A DNA stretch of 64,000 nucleotides, from the NCBI GenBank assembly GCA_022842065.1, contig JALHQH010000004.1, forward strand, positions 248,001 to 312,000, written 5' to 3'. The notes beneath the pieces are model-generated. The model was not told where the DNA came from, ran no database searches, and saw nothing but the letters and a program-made list of their open reading frames with translations. The position numbers and the translations under genes are program-made. This DNA is from Caldilineaceae bacterium (GTDB lineage Bacteria; Chloroflexota; Anaerolineae; Caldilineales; Caldilineaceae). Of this stretch, positions 1-8,977 are shown in pieces (the first letter of the stretch is position 1; each line of letters opens with the position of its first letter).

Positions 1-543
1 ACGCAACGGCAGTTGCAGCCGCACGCAGAAAGCCTGGGCCAACAGTTCAGATTGATTATAGCCACGTTCAACCAGACGCTCCTGGTGCAACGGCACGGGG
101 AGTACCCCATCAAGTGGCCCGATGCGGCTTGCCATCTCCCCTTTGCTGGTTATCCCTGCGCTGACTGGTGCTGGTTCAATAAAAGCTGCAACCAAATAAC
201 GGGCAAGTGGGTCGGCAAGTTCCCGCCGGTTCTCATATTTAAGGGCATGAATGGACTCACGCAGCGGGGTATGATGCAGGGCGGCAATGCGTACCATCGG
301 CAAGGCCGTGGACGACAACTGTTGGCACTGCCTACATTGGGACACGGCGATGGGCTGCGGCCGGCCACACTGCGCACAGATCTGCGGTCCAACTGGTTGT
401 ACCAACTGTGCGCAGGCTGGACAAAACAACCAGCCAACCCGCGCACAGTGCAGGCAGCGGGGGGGAAAGAGCAGGTTGAGCCCATCATTGGCCAACGCAC
501 GCACGATCTGGAAAAGGGAAGGGGGAGCGGGGTGCTTGTTCAC
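1..543 (-). CDS. comF: ComF family phosphoribosyltransferase-like protein (3' end cut by window edge)
   Basis: Reading the minus strand from a GTG at 543 gives an N-terminal double zinc-ribbon ([15 protein letters not shown], then CAQCGRPQ and QCRQC) followed by a phosphoribosyltransferase fold with the ComF segment [11 protein letters not shown] near the window edge. ComF proteins support DNA uptake or nucleotide salvage in the cytoplasm; the exact reaction is not settled for the family. The GTG overlaps the TGA of the upstream pilin gene (GTGA), implying translational coupling. A second GTG at about residue 14 is possible. Only 181 codons are in the window, against about 230-250 for the family, so the C-terminus lies outside. 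The family call is firm; the function is inferred from homology. Confidence 0.85.
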   Translation of the reverse strand, partial: MNKHPAPPSLFQIVRALANDGLNLLFPPRCLHCARVGWLFCPACAQLVQPVGPQICAQCGRPQPIAVSQCRQCQQLSSTALPMVRIAALHHTPLRESIHALKYENRRELADPLARYLVAAFIEPAPVSAGITSKGEMASRIGPLDGVLPVPLHQERLVERGYNQSELLAQAFCVRLQLPLR

Positions 544-728
544 ACAAAAAATAACTGAATGACACTCTGTTGCGCGGGAAACCAGCCACGCAATAGATCA
601 TTGATAAAGGTGCGTAGATCATCCCCTAGAATCAACAAAATTGACAATAGTACAATCGCAAACAGAATGATCATGATCGCATATTCGATAAAACTTTGCC
701 CGCTGCGGTTGGAGGGCAATCGAGACAT
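540..728 (-). CDS. Flp-type pilin / short prepilin
   Basis: This 62-residue protein has a short basic leader, then GQSFIEYA followed by a roughly 22-residue hydrophobic helix. That is the class IV prepilin pattern of Flp/Fap pilins: Gly at the cleavage site and Glu at +5 of the mature chain. The ATG at 728 is preceded by AGAGGAAGG at good spacing, so it is preferred to the in-frame upstream Met at 791. The protein would be cleaved by a prepilin peptidase and assembled by a Tad-type machine, neither of which is in the window. It sits between a response regulator and comF in one transcription direction, which fits a pilus/competence operon. Family confidence is good; assembly into a pilus is inferred. 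Confidence 0.78.
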   Translation of the reverse strand: MSRLPSNRSGQSFIEYAIMIILFAIVLLSILLILGDDLRTFINDLLRGWFPAQQSVIQLFFV

Positions 729-791
729 AGATCTTCCTTCCTCTTGAGATAGGGATGCCGAACGGTCACCAACGAATGGTTGTGATATCAA

Positions 792-1511
792 TTAGGGTGT
801 ATTGACATCTTCTAGCCGGACCCAGCCACGCCGTAGGGCAAGGACGGCTGCCTGCGTCCGATCTTCCACACCCAACTTGCGCAGGACACTACTCATGTGG
901 TTTTTGACCGTCTGGCGACTGATGCTAAGCAAGGTTGCAATTTCTTTGTTGCTGGCCCCCCGCGTCGTCAACGATAGAATTTCCATCTCACGCGAGCTCA
1001 GCGGCGCAAAGGCATCTTGATCTGGATCGGCGGCAATGGTCAAATCTTCGACTTGTTTCAAGATCCAACGAAAGGCGTCGGCCTTGGTCATCACCGAACT
1101 GTAGATCATATATTTGTCTTCGTCGACTGCACGAATGGCCGGAATTAACTCACTGGGCTGCACATCTTTCGGATAATAGGCGGATGCGCCAGCCCGCAAG
1201 GCGTGTAACATCTGCTCATCATTATTATACGCCGTCAACACAATAATCGCGGTATCATCAGCGGCATAGGTATGCTTAATCTCATGGGTCGCTTGGATGC
1301 CATTTTTCCCGCGCAGGTTGATATCCATCAGGATAACATCTGGTTCGACTTCCAGCGCAAGCCGGACAGCATCATCACCATTACTGGCTTCCGCCACAAT
1401 CGTGATATCCGACTCTTCTTCTAAAACGCGGCGCAACCCCTGGATCAACAATGGATGATCCTCAACGATCATAACTTGAATATTTCGTTTCTTGGTTGGT
1501 GCTATGCTCAT
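792..1511 (-). CDS. NarL/FixJ-type response regulator with LuxR HTH
   Basis: This is a 239-residue two-component regulator. The receiver domain (about residues 10-130) has acidic E17/D18, the phospho-acceptor D63 in LMDINLRG, T93 and K115. The C-terminal LuxR-type HTH starts at about residue 170 (PLSSREMEIL, then ATLLSISRQTVKNHMSS), so it should bind DNA as a phosphorylation-dependent dimer. No histidine kinase gene is adjacent, so its signal is unknown. It precedes the Flp pilin and comF genes on the same strand with a 63-base gap, suggesting it may govern or be co-expressed with that operon. A Shine-Dalgarno-like AGGGAG is present but rather far upstream, so the exact start is slightly uncertain. 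Confidence 0.92.
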   Translation of the reverse strand: MSIAPTKKRNIQVMIVEDHPLLIQGLRRVLEEESDITIVAEASNGDDAVRLALEVEPDVILMDINLRGKNGIQATHEIKHTYAADDTAIIVLTAYNNDEQMLHALRAGASAYYPKDVQPSELIPAIRAVDEDKYMIYSSVMTKADAFRWILKQVEDLTIAADPDQDAFAPLSSREMEILSLTTRGASNKEIATLLSISRQTVKNHMSSVLRKLGVEDRTQAAVLALRRGWVRLEDVNTP

Positions 1512-1797
1512 GCGCTGTTTATTCTGCTCCCTTTCACTGCTAATGCATCATTTGAACTGTGCTTGTTTGATTCATGCTGATGGTTTTCAAACAGCGCACA
1601 GATTAGAAGTAGCACAGGCAATTACCACTGGCGCTAGTCGAACTTAATAATAATTAAGAGTATAGCACTTCCCGGTTAGAGCTTCAACTCCGTCGTTACA
1701 CCGATCTATCATTGTCGAACGCTCGGCCAAATTATGTAAACAGTTGCCGCTAAGTGCCTATGTAATGACGTTGAGGCTGTATACCTCTTATAACGGT
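1512..1797. other. Intergenic region between divergent genes
   Basis: This stretch separates the divergently transcribed response regulator and zinc-ribbon genes. I see no gene, tRNA or strong hairpin in it. The base composition is locally AT-rich around 1640-1670 and 1720-1740, as expected for promoter DNA. The only confident site is the rightward promoter at its right end. Confidence 0.5.
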
Positions 1798-1826
1798 TTG
1801 GGGGCGGGCATGGATAGTGCTATAAT
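1798..1826 (+). promoter_or_regulatory. Sigma-70-type promoter for the zinc-ribbon gene
   Basis: TTGGGG at 1798-1803 and a perfect TATAAT at 1821-1826 are separated by 17 bases. Transcription would start near 1833, leaving a leader of about 120 bases before the ATG at 1955. Confidence 0.6.
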
Positions 1827-1954
1827 CGTTATGCATCCGGAACCAATGGTGCAAATCACTGTGCGTATCTAATACGCCGGTGCTGGAAATCCAGAAATAT
1901 AGCAGACAATCACGATTATACCAGAAACGCGGAAGCGCGAAGGAGCAGAGGCGA

Positions 1955-2659
1955 ATGGCGGAGATGACCAAACTGTACGAGCTCCAAAAGATCGACACGA
2001 TGTCCCTCAAAGTCCGCCGGCGTCTGACCCAACTACAGGCGCTGCTGGTGGAGAGCGACGAAGTCAAGGCGGTGCGCGGCAAGGTGAGTGATCTCACCGC
2101 GCAACACCACGAGTGGCACGCCAAACAGAAGGCAGCCGAATTAGAACTTCAGTCAATTAGCACCCGGATTGAGGAAGCGAACCAGCTGCTCATGGGTGGC
2201 CAAGTCCGAAACCCCAAAGAGTTAGAAGCGCTCCAGGCGAGTATTGAGGCGCTACAGCGGCAGCGCAATAGTGTTGAGACGGCTTCGGTCGAAGCACTCT
2301 ACAAAGCCGAAGAATTGGCCGGCCAATTAAGTGACAGCGGGGCCAAGAAAACGGTGGTAGAAGAGAGCTGGCAGCGTAACCAAAGCCAGGTAATTGAGGA
2401 AGATACGAAGCTCAAGCGCGCGTTTATGCAACTAAAAAAGCAACGCGAACAGACTGCCGCCGCAATCTCAGCCACGTTACTGCAACAATATGAGCAGATG
2501 CGCCAGCGCAAAGGTGGCATCGCCGTGGCTACCGTCGAAAATGAAACCTGCAGTGCCTGTCATGTCCAATTGCCAACGGGCATTCTTTCTACACTACGTA
2601 GCCCACACGTGAATCAGGTCATCTGTCCCACCTGTGGACGTATCCTCTACGCCCCTTAA
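1955..2659 (+). CDS. Coiled-coil protein with C4 zinc ribbon (DUF164/CT398-like)
   Basis: This 234-residue protein has a long charged helical region (about 1-180) predicted as an antiparallel coiled coil. It ends in a C-terminal C4 zinc ribbon, CSACHVQLP followed by CPTCGRILY. That layout matches the widespread DUF164/zinc-ribbon family related to chlamydial CT398, often proposed to bind nucleic acid or flagellar/secretion partners; its role is not established. The ATG at 1955 is chosen because AAGGAG lies upstream at workable spacing; an in-frame Met at 1880 has no such site. The 3' end overlaps the converging PhnD-like gene by 4 bases. Identity of the family is likely; function is unknown. 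Confidence 0.8.
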   Translation: MAEMTKLYELQKIDTMSLKVRRRLTQLQALLVESDEVKAVRGKVSDLTAQHHEWHAKQKAAELELQSISTRIEEANQLLMGGQVRNPKELEALQASIEALQRQRNSVETASVEALYKAEELAGQLSDSGAKKTVVEESWQRNQSQVIEEDTKLKRAFMQLKKQREQTAAAISATLLQQYEQMRQRKGGIAVATVENETCSACHVQLPTGILSTLRSPHVNQVICPTCGRILYAP

Positions 2660-3486
2660 CGGTCCAGCACGACCGACCGGCGCGCCGGTCGCAGATCCTG
2701 GGCCAGACGCAGTCGCGCTGTGATCGGCAGATAGGTGGTCGGTTCGACGGCTGCAAAATGGGCCATGGGCGTGGCGGTTAGGCGCGACCTACCCGCCGCA
2801 CACGCGCCCATTGCCAATAATGCCGTACGCAGCTGTGCGCGGCGGGCGCGGGGTACCTGCGTGGAAACGACCCATGGTGGCATGGGATGGGGACCGAGCA
2901 GCAGCAGCGTGCGCAGTTGTGTTGCCAAGGCCGGCTCATCCACTAAGGCTTGGGCCAGGACTGTGCTATCGATTGCTGCCGTATCAATCTCCCCCCGTGC
3001 GATCATTCTCATTGCCTGTTGGTGACTCCCCACTTCTACCCCACAGCCGAAATAACCGTCATGTTCGCCCAACGTTGCCAAATAGTGGGTCAACACATGG
3101 TAGCCGGAGAAAGAGTTCGGCTCATTGTAGCCCCATGTTGTGCCCCGCAGATCGGCCCATTGCTGATAAGGGGCATCCGCCCGTACAACAATGGCCGCGT
3201 AGTAAACCGGCCGATTGGCATATGGTTCGCCACGCCAGACCGGTGCTGCCAACAGTTCCACCGTCGGGGCCGGCTGTGCCGCGCGTTGGCTATAGGGGGC
3301 ACCACAGATCCAGGCCACATCGATTTCACCGCGATCCAGCGCTTGATAACGCGCCGGCCAGGGCAAATCAGCCACCCATGTCATTGGTATAGCCAATGTT
3401 TCGGCCAAATAGGCGACCACCGCTTGGGCCACATAATCCAGATTCGGTGCCATACAGGAAGTAATTCGTAACGGTGCTATCTGCAT
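2656..3486 (-). CDS. PhnD-like (phosphate/phosphonate-type) solute-binding domain protein
   Basis: This 276-residue protein has the alternating alpha/beta pattern of periplasmic binding proteins of the PhnD/transferrin-like class: RITSCMAPNLDYVAQAVVAYLAE at the N-terminus (initial segment RITSCMAPN), EIDVAWICGAPY, RGTTWGYNEPNSFSGYHV (key GYNEPNSFSGY), and EIDTAAIDSTV. The last two match family segments that line the ligand cleft. There is no signal peptide or lipobox, and no permease or ATPase gene nearby, so it is probably a cytoplasmic or stand-alone member rather than part of a normal ABC importer. An AAAGGGG sequence precedes the ATG. The ligand cannot be predicted from sequence alone. 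Confidence 0.72.
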   Translation of the reverse strand: MQIAPLRITSCMAPNLDYVAQAVVAYLAETLAIPMTWVADLPWPARYQALDRGEIDVAWICGAPYSQRAAQPAPTVELLAAPVWRGEPYANRPVYYAAIVVRADAPYQQWADLRGTTWGYNEPNSFSGYHVLTHYLATLGEHDGYFGCGVEVGSHQQAMRMIARGEIDTAAIDSTVLAQALVDEPALATQLRTLLLLGPHPMPPWVVSTQVPRARRAQLRTALLAMGACAAGRSRLTATPMAHFAAVEPTTYLPITARLRLAQDLRPARRSVVLDR

Positions 3487-3533
3487 TAAATTCTTGCCCC
3501 TTTACTTTGCGAAAGACAGTATAAATTCGCCAC

Positions 3534-4784
3534 TTACCCAAATGATTGCGCACCTGGCTGCACCCCTTGATAGTGGGCGCGCGGGCGAATCAATGCGCCG
3601 GTTGCATACTGCTCAATCACATGCCCAATCCAACCGGCAGTACGCCCCAGGGCAAAGAGGGCAAAGGGTGCGTAGTGCGGTAAGGCTAATGTTTCCGCCA
3701 ACACCGCCAGGCCAAAATCCAGATTGGGCGGCTCCTGCCCTGCCTGCGCGGCGGTGCTTACTAGTGTACTCACCACCGGCAGCAGCGGTGCGGACGGGGC
3801 GGCCTCGGCGGCCAGAGCCAGCAGATAGCGTGCCCGCGGATCACCCTGGGGATAAAGCCGATGGCCAAACCCTGGCAAGGCTTCTCCACGGCGTAGATAT
3901 TCTAGCACAGTTCGTTCTGGCGCGGTGGCAGCCGCGCGCAGAAAAGCCACCACGCGCTCGGTCATCCCCCCGTGGCGATAGCCCATCAACGCCGAGAGCG
4001 CGGCTACTACTGCGGCATACGGGGTTGCCCCAGCCGAGGCCACACAGCGCGCCGTAAAGGAGGAGACATTAAATTCGTGATCCGCGCAGAGGATCAGCAC
4101 TTTGTCGAAGAGCGCCGCAGCGGTGGGCTGATTGGGCAGCCAACAGCGCTGCAAACGGACGGCGAGTGGTGCAAGGTCCGGTGTAGTCGGGCGCGCATCC
4201 TGCGCACTTTCGATCAGTTGCACCAGCAGATCGAGCATGCGTTTGCCCGTCTGCGCAACGATCGCGGCTTGTTGATTGTACGCCGCGAAATCCACACTTG
4301 CACCAGCTAGCAGCGTCAGTTGAAACGCAACCCCCGGATTGTTGGTCCGCAACTGCTGGATCGCCATTGGTTCTGCCGCCGCCATCAACGTTGCCTCGGC
4401 CCGCGCCCAGGCGGGCGCAGCCGCCAAGGTTCCCTCCCAAAGTAGCGTCGCCACTGCTTCAAATACATGGGCCTGGGCCAGATCAAGCACACGGTGACCC
4501 CGATAGTAATAATCACCCGCTGCGATCAGCGTAATGGCCGAAGCCAGCACCGGATCACCAAAGTGCAGTGCGGTGGCGGCGGCTTGGGTGGGATCACGGC
4601 GTTGGGCTTTACGCTGTTGCAGCCGCGCCACATCCTCTGCCAGATAGCTGCGGCTGCGGCTTTTATCGGTTGTTTCATGCGAGCGAATCAGCCCGCGACT
4701 GACATACGAATATAAGGTTGCCTTGCTAATGCCTAATTTCGTTACCACTTCATCGGCACTCAGCAAACGTTCACTGTTTGGCAT
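3534..4784 (-). CDS. Citrate synthase-family protein with N-terminal HTH DNA-binding domain
   Basis: In this 416-residue protein, residues 1-60 form a helix-turn-helix of MerR/excisionase type (LLSADEVVTKLGISKATLYS, then a YVSRGLI wing and SYLAEDVARL). The rest is a citrate synthase fold. All three catalytic residues are present: H271 (YRHGG), H308 (FGHRLY) and D356 (NLDFG). HTH-fused citrate-synthase homologues are known in several phyla but their role is unclear; they could be enzymes, metabolite-sensing regulators, or both. It is divergent from a stand-alone citrate synthase gene, and an inverted repeat lies in the shared control region, which supports a regulatory role. Domain calls are firm; the job is inferred. 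Confidence 0.85.
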   Translation of the reverse strand: MPNSERLLSADEVVTKLGISKATLYSYVSRGLIRSHETTDKSRSRSYLAEDVARLQQRKAQRRDPTQAAATALHFGDPVLASAITLIAAGDYYYRGHRVLDLAQAHVFEAVATLLWEGTLAAAPAWARAEATLMAAAEPMAIQQLRTNNPGVAFQLTLLAGASVDFAAYNQQAAIVAQTGKRMLDLLVQLIESAQDARPTTPDLAPLAVRLQRCWLPNQPTAAALFDKVLILCADHEFNVSSFTARCVASAGATPYAAVVAALSALMGYRHGGMTERVVAFLRAAATAPERTVLEYLRRGEALPGFGHRLYPQGDPRARYLLALAAEAAPSAPLLPVVSTLVSTAAQAGQEPPNLDFGLAVLAETLALPHYAPFALFALGRTAGWIGHVIEQYATGALIRPRAHYQGVQPGAQSFG

Positions 4785-4795
4785 AGTCGATTATA

Positions 4796-4811
4796 TTGAT
4801 TTTTGAATCAA
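4796..4811. promoter_or_regulatory. Candidate operator for the HTH-citrate synthase protein
   Basis: A TTGATT-N4-AATCAA inverted repeat (16 bases) lies 11 bases upstream of the HTH-citrate synthase start codon and just ahead of the -35 box of the divergent citrate synthase promoter. The half-site ATTGATTTTT recurs as a direct repeat at 4822-4831, between the -35 and -10 boxes. The placement fits auto- and cross-regulation by the HTH protein; binding is an inference. Confidence 0.5.
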
Positions 4812-4813
4812 GA

Positions 4814-4843
4814 TTGACAACATTGATTTTTAACCTGTATCAT
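4814..4843 (+). promoter_or_regulatory. Near-consensus promoter for citrate synthase
   Basis: TTGACA at 4814-4819 and TATCAT at 4838-4843 are separated by 18 bases, giving a strong sigma-70-like promoter. The predicted start is near 4850, about 60 bases upstream of the ATG at 4912. Confidence 0.65.
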
Positions 4844-4911
4844 ACCAGTAGTTGCCAATTTAGACGAATTGCCGGCAGCTATCTAAGCCTTGACACAGAT
4901 GAGGAATCAAC

Positions 4912-6102
4912 ATGACAAGTATTGATCACGCCGCCACGCCCGCACTGGCACTGCCGCCGAATGGCTTCAAACCAGGGTTGGAGGGCGTCATCGCCGCCGA
5001 AACTGGCCTCAGCCAGGTTGACGGCCAGAAGGGTGAATTGATTATCGGCGGCTTTCGGGTAGAAACGTTAGCCCCCCAAGCGACCTTTGAAGAAGTCGTC
5101 TATCTGCTTTGGCACGGCCAATTGCCAAACCAGCGGGAACTAAGCGAGTTTCAAGCGGCGCTAGCAGCGTTGCGTACCTTACCTGCCGCCATTGTTGACC
5201 TGCTGGCCGCGGCGGCGCAGGCCGGACAACCGACAATGACGGCCCTCCGAATGGCGGCCGGTGCCCTTGATTTGGAGAGCCAAAATGAAACACCCCAGCA
5301 ACAGGCCCAACGCATCTTGGCGCGCCTGCCGACCATTGTTGCCACCTACTGGCGGCTCCGGCATGGCCAATCGCCGCTTGCCCCTGATCCTAGCCTGGGC
5401 CAGGCGGCCAATTATCTTTATATGCTCACCAGCCAAACCCCGCGGGCGGCGCAGGTCCGTGGGTTGGAAACCTATCTCAACACGGTGATCGATCATGGCT
5501 TGAATGCGTCTACCTTTGCGGCGCGCGTCATCATCGCCACGGCAACTGATTTAACCTCGGCGGTGGTTGGTGCCATTGGCGCGCTGAAAGGACCATTACA
5601 TGGCGGCGCGCCTGGGCCGGCCCTGGATATGGTCTTTGCGATTGGCGCTGCCGCCCAAGCCGAACCTTATCTGCGCGCCAAACTCGAGGCGGGTGAGCGG
5701 TTGATGGGCTTTGGCCACCGGATTTACAAGGTGCGCGACCCACGCGCCGAAGTCTTAGCCCAAGCCGCGTCCGCCATGTTCCAGGCAGCAGATGCGGATG
5801 CGCAAAGTCGAGCTTTATATCAATTGGCCAAAACGGTGGAGACAACGGCTGTGGCGCTGCTCGCCGAGTACAAACCGGGGCGCAATTTGCAGACGAATGT
5901 GGAATTCTACACCGCGCTGCTATTGCACGGGCTGGGGTTGGAGCGTGATCTCTTTAGCCCAACCTTTGCGATCAGCCGCGCCGGGGGCTGGATTGCGCAC
6001 TGCTTCGAGCAGCAAGCAACTGGACGCTTGATCCGCCCCCAGTCACGCTATGTGGGCAGCCACGGCGGGGTGTGGGTGCCTGTGGCGGATCGTAACTCCT
6101 AA
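4912..6102 (+). CDS. gltA: Citrate synthase
   Basis: This 396-residue protein is a full-length bacterial citrate (or 2-methylcitrate) synthase, condensing acetyl-CoA (or propionyl-CoA) with oxaloacetate in the cytoplasm. H230 in GPLHGGAP and H269 in GFGHRIYK are the conserved active-site histidines. At the position of the usual catalytic Asp (NVDFY) this protein has E331 (NVEFYTALL). Glu at this place may be a lineage variant rather than a defect, since the surrounding motif is intact. It has its own strong promoter and is divergent from an HTH-fused homologue. Citrate versus methylcitrate specificity cannot be decided from sequence; no prpB or prpD gene is near, favouring citrate. Confidence 0.9.
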   Translation: MTSIDHAATPALALPPNGFKPGLEGVIAAETGLSQVDGQKGELIIGGFRVETLAPQATFEEVVYLLWHGQLPNQRELSEFQAALAALRTLPAAIVDLLAAAAQAGQPTMTALRMAAGALDLESQNETPQQQAQRILARLPTIVATYWRLRHGQSPLAPDPSLGQAANYLYMLTSQTPRAAQVRGLETYLNTVIDHGLNASTFAARVIIATATDLTSAVVGAIGALKGPLHGGAPGPALDMVFAIGAAAQAEPYLRAKLEAGERLMGFGHRIYKVRDPRAEVLAQAASAMFQAADADAQSRALYQLAKTVETTAVALLAEYKPGRNLQTNVEFYTALLLHGLGLERDLFSPTFAISRAGGWIAHCFEQQATGRLIRPQSRYVGSHGGVWVPVADRNS

Positions 6103-6452
6103 ACCACTCCCTCCCGCGCCTAAAAGGCAACCGCTCCTAGGCGCGGGTACCCCTTGGGTGCAGTGTAGGGGAGGAGCCGACATGGTTCACCCCCCTGGTC
6201 TAAAAATAAGCCCACCGCGAAGGTCGCAAAGAGCGCGAAGAAACGCTTTTCTTCGCGCTCTTTGCGACCTTCGCGGTAGAAACTTTCATCGTTATTGGTG
6301 CCGGTAGGACATGTTACCTGCCCTGAAAATAGGCCGCGGATAAACGCGGAATTACGCGGATAAAAACAAATCCGCGTGTATCAGCGTAAATCCGCGTCCG
6401 AAAAATTTTCATCGTTATCTGTGCCGGTAGGACATGTTGCCTGATGTAAAAG
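6103..6452. repeat. Array of intergenic hairpins and a duplicated 37-bp module
   Basis: This gene-free stretch lies between the convergent citrate synthase and ureC genes. It holds a GCGCCTAAAAGGCAACCGC hairpin also found near 14.05 kb, and a perfect 29-bp inverted repeat (6215-6243 and 6248-6276, 4-base loop). Next comes a weaker GCGGAT-rich palindrome (about 6334-6390). Two direct copies of a 37-bp module (6284-6320 and 6407-6443, three mismatches) bracket that palindrome. Any of these could end transcription in both directions. The patchwork looks like nested insertions of small repeat units. Confidence 0.75.
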
Positions 6453-8171
6453 TTAAAATAAGAAATAGCGCTGGGCCATGGGCAACACGGCCGCCGGTTC
6501 ACAGGTTAATAACTCGCCGTCCGCGCGCACTTCGTAGCTCTCCGGGTCAACCTCGATCTGGGGCATGGCGGCGTTGTGGACCATATCTGCCTTGCCTATC
6601 GCGCGGCACTTCTCCACCGCCACCACCCGCTTTTGCAACCCCAATTGCGTTGGCACCCCCGCCGCGACCGCGGTCTTGGACATAAACGAAACACTCGTCG
6701 CCGCGGTGGCGCGGCCAAAGCTGCCGAACATGGGGCGGTAGATCACCGGCTGCGGCGTGGGAATCGAGGCGTTGGCATCGCCCATCACGCTCCAAGCAAT
6801 AAAGCCACCCTTGATGATCAGCTCCGGCTTGACGCCAAAAAAGGCGGGGTTCCAGAGCACGAGGTCGGCCAGTTTACCCGCCTCCACCGAGCCAATTTCA
6901 TGGGCAACGCCGTGGGCAATGGCAGGGTTGATCGTGTACTTCGCCACATAACGCTTGACGCGATTATTGTCATTGCGGCTGCTGTCGCCGGGCAAGGCAC
7001 CGCGCTGTACTTTCATCTTGTGTGCGGTCTGCCAGGTGCGGGTCACCACTTCGCCCACGCGGCCCATGGCCTGCGAATCGCTGGAGATCATGCTGATCAC
7101 CCCCATGTCGTGGAGGACATCCTCGGCGGCGATGGTTTCAGCGCGGATGCGGCTTTCGGCAAAGGCGACATCCTCCGGCACCATCGGGTTCAGGTGATGG
7201 CAGACCATCAGCATATCCAGATGTTCGGCGATGGTGTTGACGGTGTAGGGCCGCGTCGGGTTGGTGGAGGAGGGCAGGATATACGGGAAGGAGGCAATCT
7301 TGATGATATCCGGCGCATGACCACCACCGGCCCCTTCGGTGTGATAGGTGTGGATCGTGCGCCCGGCGATGGCGGCGATGGTGTCCTCGACAAAACCGGC
7401 TTCGTTGAGCGTATCGGTGTGGATCGCGGCCTGGACATCATACTCATCGCAGACGCGTAGACAGGCGTCGATCGCAGCGGGCGTCGTGCCCCAATCTTCG
7501 TGCAATTTTAAGCCACACGCGCCGCCCAAAATCTGCTCAACCAGGGGCGCGGTCGTGGCTGCGTTGCCTTTGCCCAGAAAGCCAAAGTTGACTGGCCACG
7601 CTTCGACCGCCTCATACATGCGTGCCAGGTTCCAAACGCCAGGGGTACAGGTAGTGGCATTGGTGCCGGTGGCAGGACCGGTGCCACCGCCAAACATGGT
7701 GGTGACGCCGTTGCTGAGCGCTTCGTAGATCTGCTGCGGCGCGATAAAGTGAATATGGGCGTCGATCCCACCCGCGGTGATAATCTTACCCTCACCGGCG
7801 ATCACTTCGGTTGACGCGCCAACCACCAGTTCGGGGTCAACACCGGCCATCGTATCGGGATTGCCCGCCTTGCCCACTTTGACGATGCGCCCATTCTTAA
7901 TCCCAATATCACCCTTGACAATGCCCCAATGATCGATGATCAGCGCGTTGGTAATCACGAGATCAAGCACTCCTTGATCGCGCGTGGCGCCGCCACTCTG
8001 CCCCATGCCATCGCGGATCACCTTGCCGCCACCAAAAGTAATCTCATCCCCATAGACGGTGAAATCCTTTTCCACTTCGATGATCAGTTCAGTATCGGCC
8101 AGCCGCACGCGGTCGCCGGTGGTGGGGCCATAAAGATCGGCATAGGTCTGCCGTGGAATCTTGAGCGTCAT
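6453..8171 (-). CDS. ureC: Urease subunit alpha
   Basis: This is the 572-residue catalytic subunit of nickel urease, which hydrolyses urea to ammonia and carbamate in the cytoplasm. The visible active-site set is complete: H139 and H141 (DAHIHF), K222 (GLKLHEDWG, the lysine carbamylated to bridge two Ni ions), H251, H277 and D365 (SSDSQAMGR). The mobile-flap C324/H325 in MVCHHLNP is also present. Length is standard for the separate alpha subunit. The ATG overlaps the ureB TGA (ATGA), and AAAGGAG lies upstream. It is the last gene of ureA-ureB-ureC. Activity requires UreD, UreF and UreG; the first two are encoded nearby. Confidence 0.98.
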   Translation of the reverse strand: MTLKIPRQTYADLYGPTTGDRVRLADTELIIEVEKDFTVYGDEITFGGGKVIRDGMGQSGGATRDQGVLDLVITNALIIDHWGIVKGDIGIKNGRIVKVGKAGNPDTMAGVDPELVVGASTEVIAGEGKIITAGGIDAHIHFIAPQQIYEALSNGVTTMFGGGTGPATGTNATTCTPGVWNLARMYEAVEAWPVNFGFLGKGNAATTAPLVEQILGGACGLKLHEDWGTTPAAIDACLRVCDEYDVQAAIHTDTLNEAGFVEDTIAAIAGRTIHTYHTEGAGGGHAPDIIKIASFPYILPSSTNPTRPYTVNTIAEHLDMLMVCHHLNPMVPEDVAFAESRIRAETIAAEDVLHDMGVISMISSDSQAMGRVGEVVTRTWQTAHKMKVQRGALPGDSSRNDNNRVKRYVAKYTINPAIAHGVAHEIGSVEAGKLADLVLWNPAFFGVKPELIIKGGFIAWSVMGDANASIPTPQPVIYRPMFGSFGRATAATSVSFMSKTAVAAGVPTQLGLQKRVVAVEKCRAIGKADMVHNAAMPQIEVDPESYEVRADGELLTCEPAAVLPMAQRYFLF

Positions 8172-8515
8172 GCGGCTTGCTCCTTTGCTGTGGTTGACTC
8201 ATCCTGCAACTTGCCCTGCACCAGCCCGCGGTGACCCAGTGCCACGCGGTTGCCAGCCAGCGCCACCAGGGTCACCTCTTTGGCGTCACCTGGCTCAAAA
8301 CGCACCGCCGTCCCCGCGGCCACGTTAAGCCGCATGCCATAGGCCAGGGTCCGCTCAAAGACCAGCCCTTCATTCACCTCAAAAAAGTGGTAATGGCTCC
8401 CCACCTGGATCGGGCGGTCGCCCGTATGTTTTACCAGCAGGGTAACCGTGGCGCGATCGACATTCGCCACAATCTCACCTGCCGCTTTGTCAACGAGTAC
8501 TTCACCTGGAATCAT
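8168..8515 (-). CDS. ureB: Urease subunit beta
   Basis: This 115-residue urease beta subunit starts at MIPGEVLVD, the usual family N-terminus, with GGAGG six bases upstream. The frame stays open further upstream to 8641, but that extension has no family similarity. The conserved [21 protein letters not shown] region (key [15 protein letters not shown]) and AVRFEPGD are visible. It packs with UreA and UreC in the (UreABC)3 assembly. About 120 bases separate it from ureA, and it overlaps ureC by four bases. Confidence 0.96.
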   Translation of the reverse strand: MIPGEVLVDKAAGEIVANVDRATVTLLVKHTGDRPIQVGSHYHFFEVNEGLVFERTLAYGMRLNVAAGTAVRFEPGDAKEVTLVALAGNRVALGHRGLVQGKLQDESTTAKEQAA

Positions 8516-8637
8516 GAGTTCCTCCACCCATAAGCGTTGTGAAAATCGAACAGCTTGCCCAAGATCATTGCTCCCATCGCCTAAGGTCATGGGTCCCGAT
8601 GGGACCAAAAGCGAATGACCAATCACAAATGACCCAA

Positions 8638-8940
8638 TCACTGGATCGGATCATGTACTGTTACCAACTTGGTGCCGTCGGGGAAGGTCGCTTCGACCTG
8701 CACCTCGTGGATCATCGCGTCAATGCCATCCATGACATCGGCTTTGGTCAGGATCGTCGCGCCGTAGGTCATGATCTCGGCGACACTCATGCCGTCGCGC
8801 GCCCGCTCCATGATCTCGGCGGTGATAATCGCAATCGCTTCTGGATAGTTAAGTTTCAGCCCACGCGCCTGCCGCTTGCGCGCCAGCTCAGCCGCCAGGA
8901 AGATCAACAACTTCTCCTGCTCACGTTGGGTTAGATGCAT
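8638..8940 (-). CDS. ureA: Urease subunit gamma
   Basis: This 100-residue protein has the exact standard length of UreA. Conserved stretches include [39 protein letters not shown] (start LNYPEAIA) and [19 protein letters not shown] (core [12 protein letters not shown]). It is the first structural gene of the urease operon, with GGAGG ten bases before the ATG. An octamer repeat array lies immediately upstream, in the place where the promoter would be expected. Confidence 0.97.
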   Translation of the reverse strand: MHLTQREQEKLLIFLAAELARKRQARGLKLNYPEAIAIITAEIMERARDGMSVAEIMTYGATILTKADVMDGIDAMIHEVQVEATFPDGTKLVTVHDPIQ

Positions 8941-8977
8941 TGGATTCTCGCCTCCATAATTACTTAGTTTTTAGGGG

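Noticed and set aside
13..558. A 181-codon plus-strand frame at the left edge
   Set aside because: The minus strand encodes a clear ComF protein with zinc ribbons; the plus frame is its shadow.
2656..3486. A phosphonate ABC importer operon
   Set aside because: Only the binding-domain protein is present, with no signal peptide, permease or ATPase.
6576..7460. A 294-codon plus-strand frame opposite ureC
   Set aside because: It is antisense to a fully conserved ureC and shows no family motif; it is a by-product of ureC codon bias.
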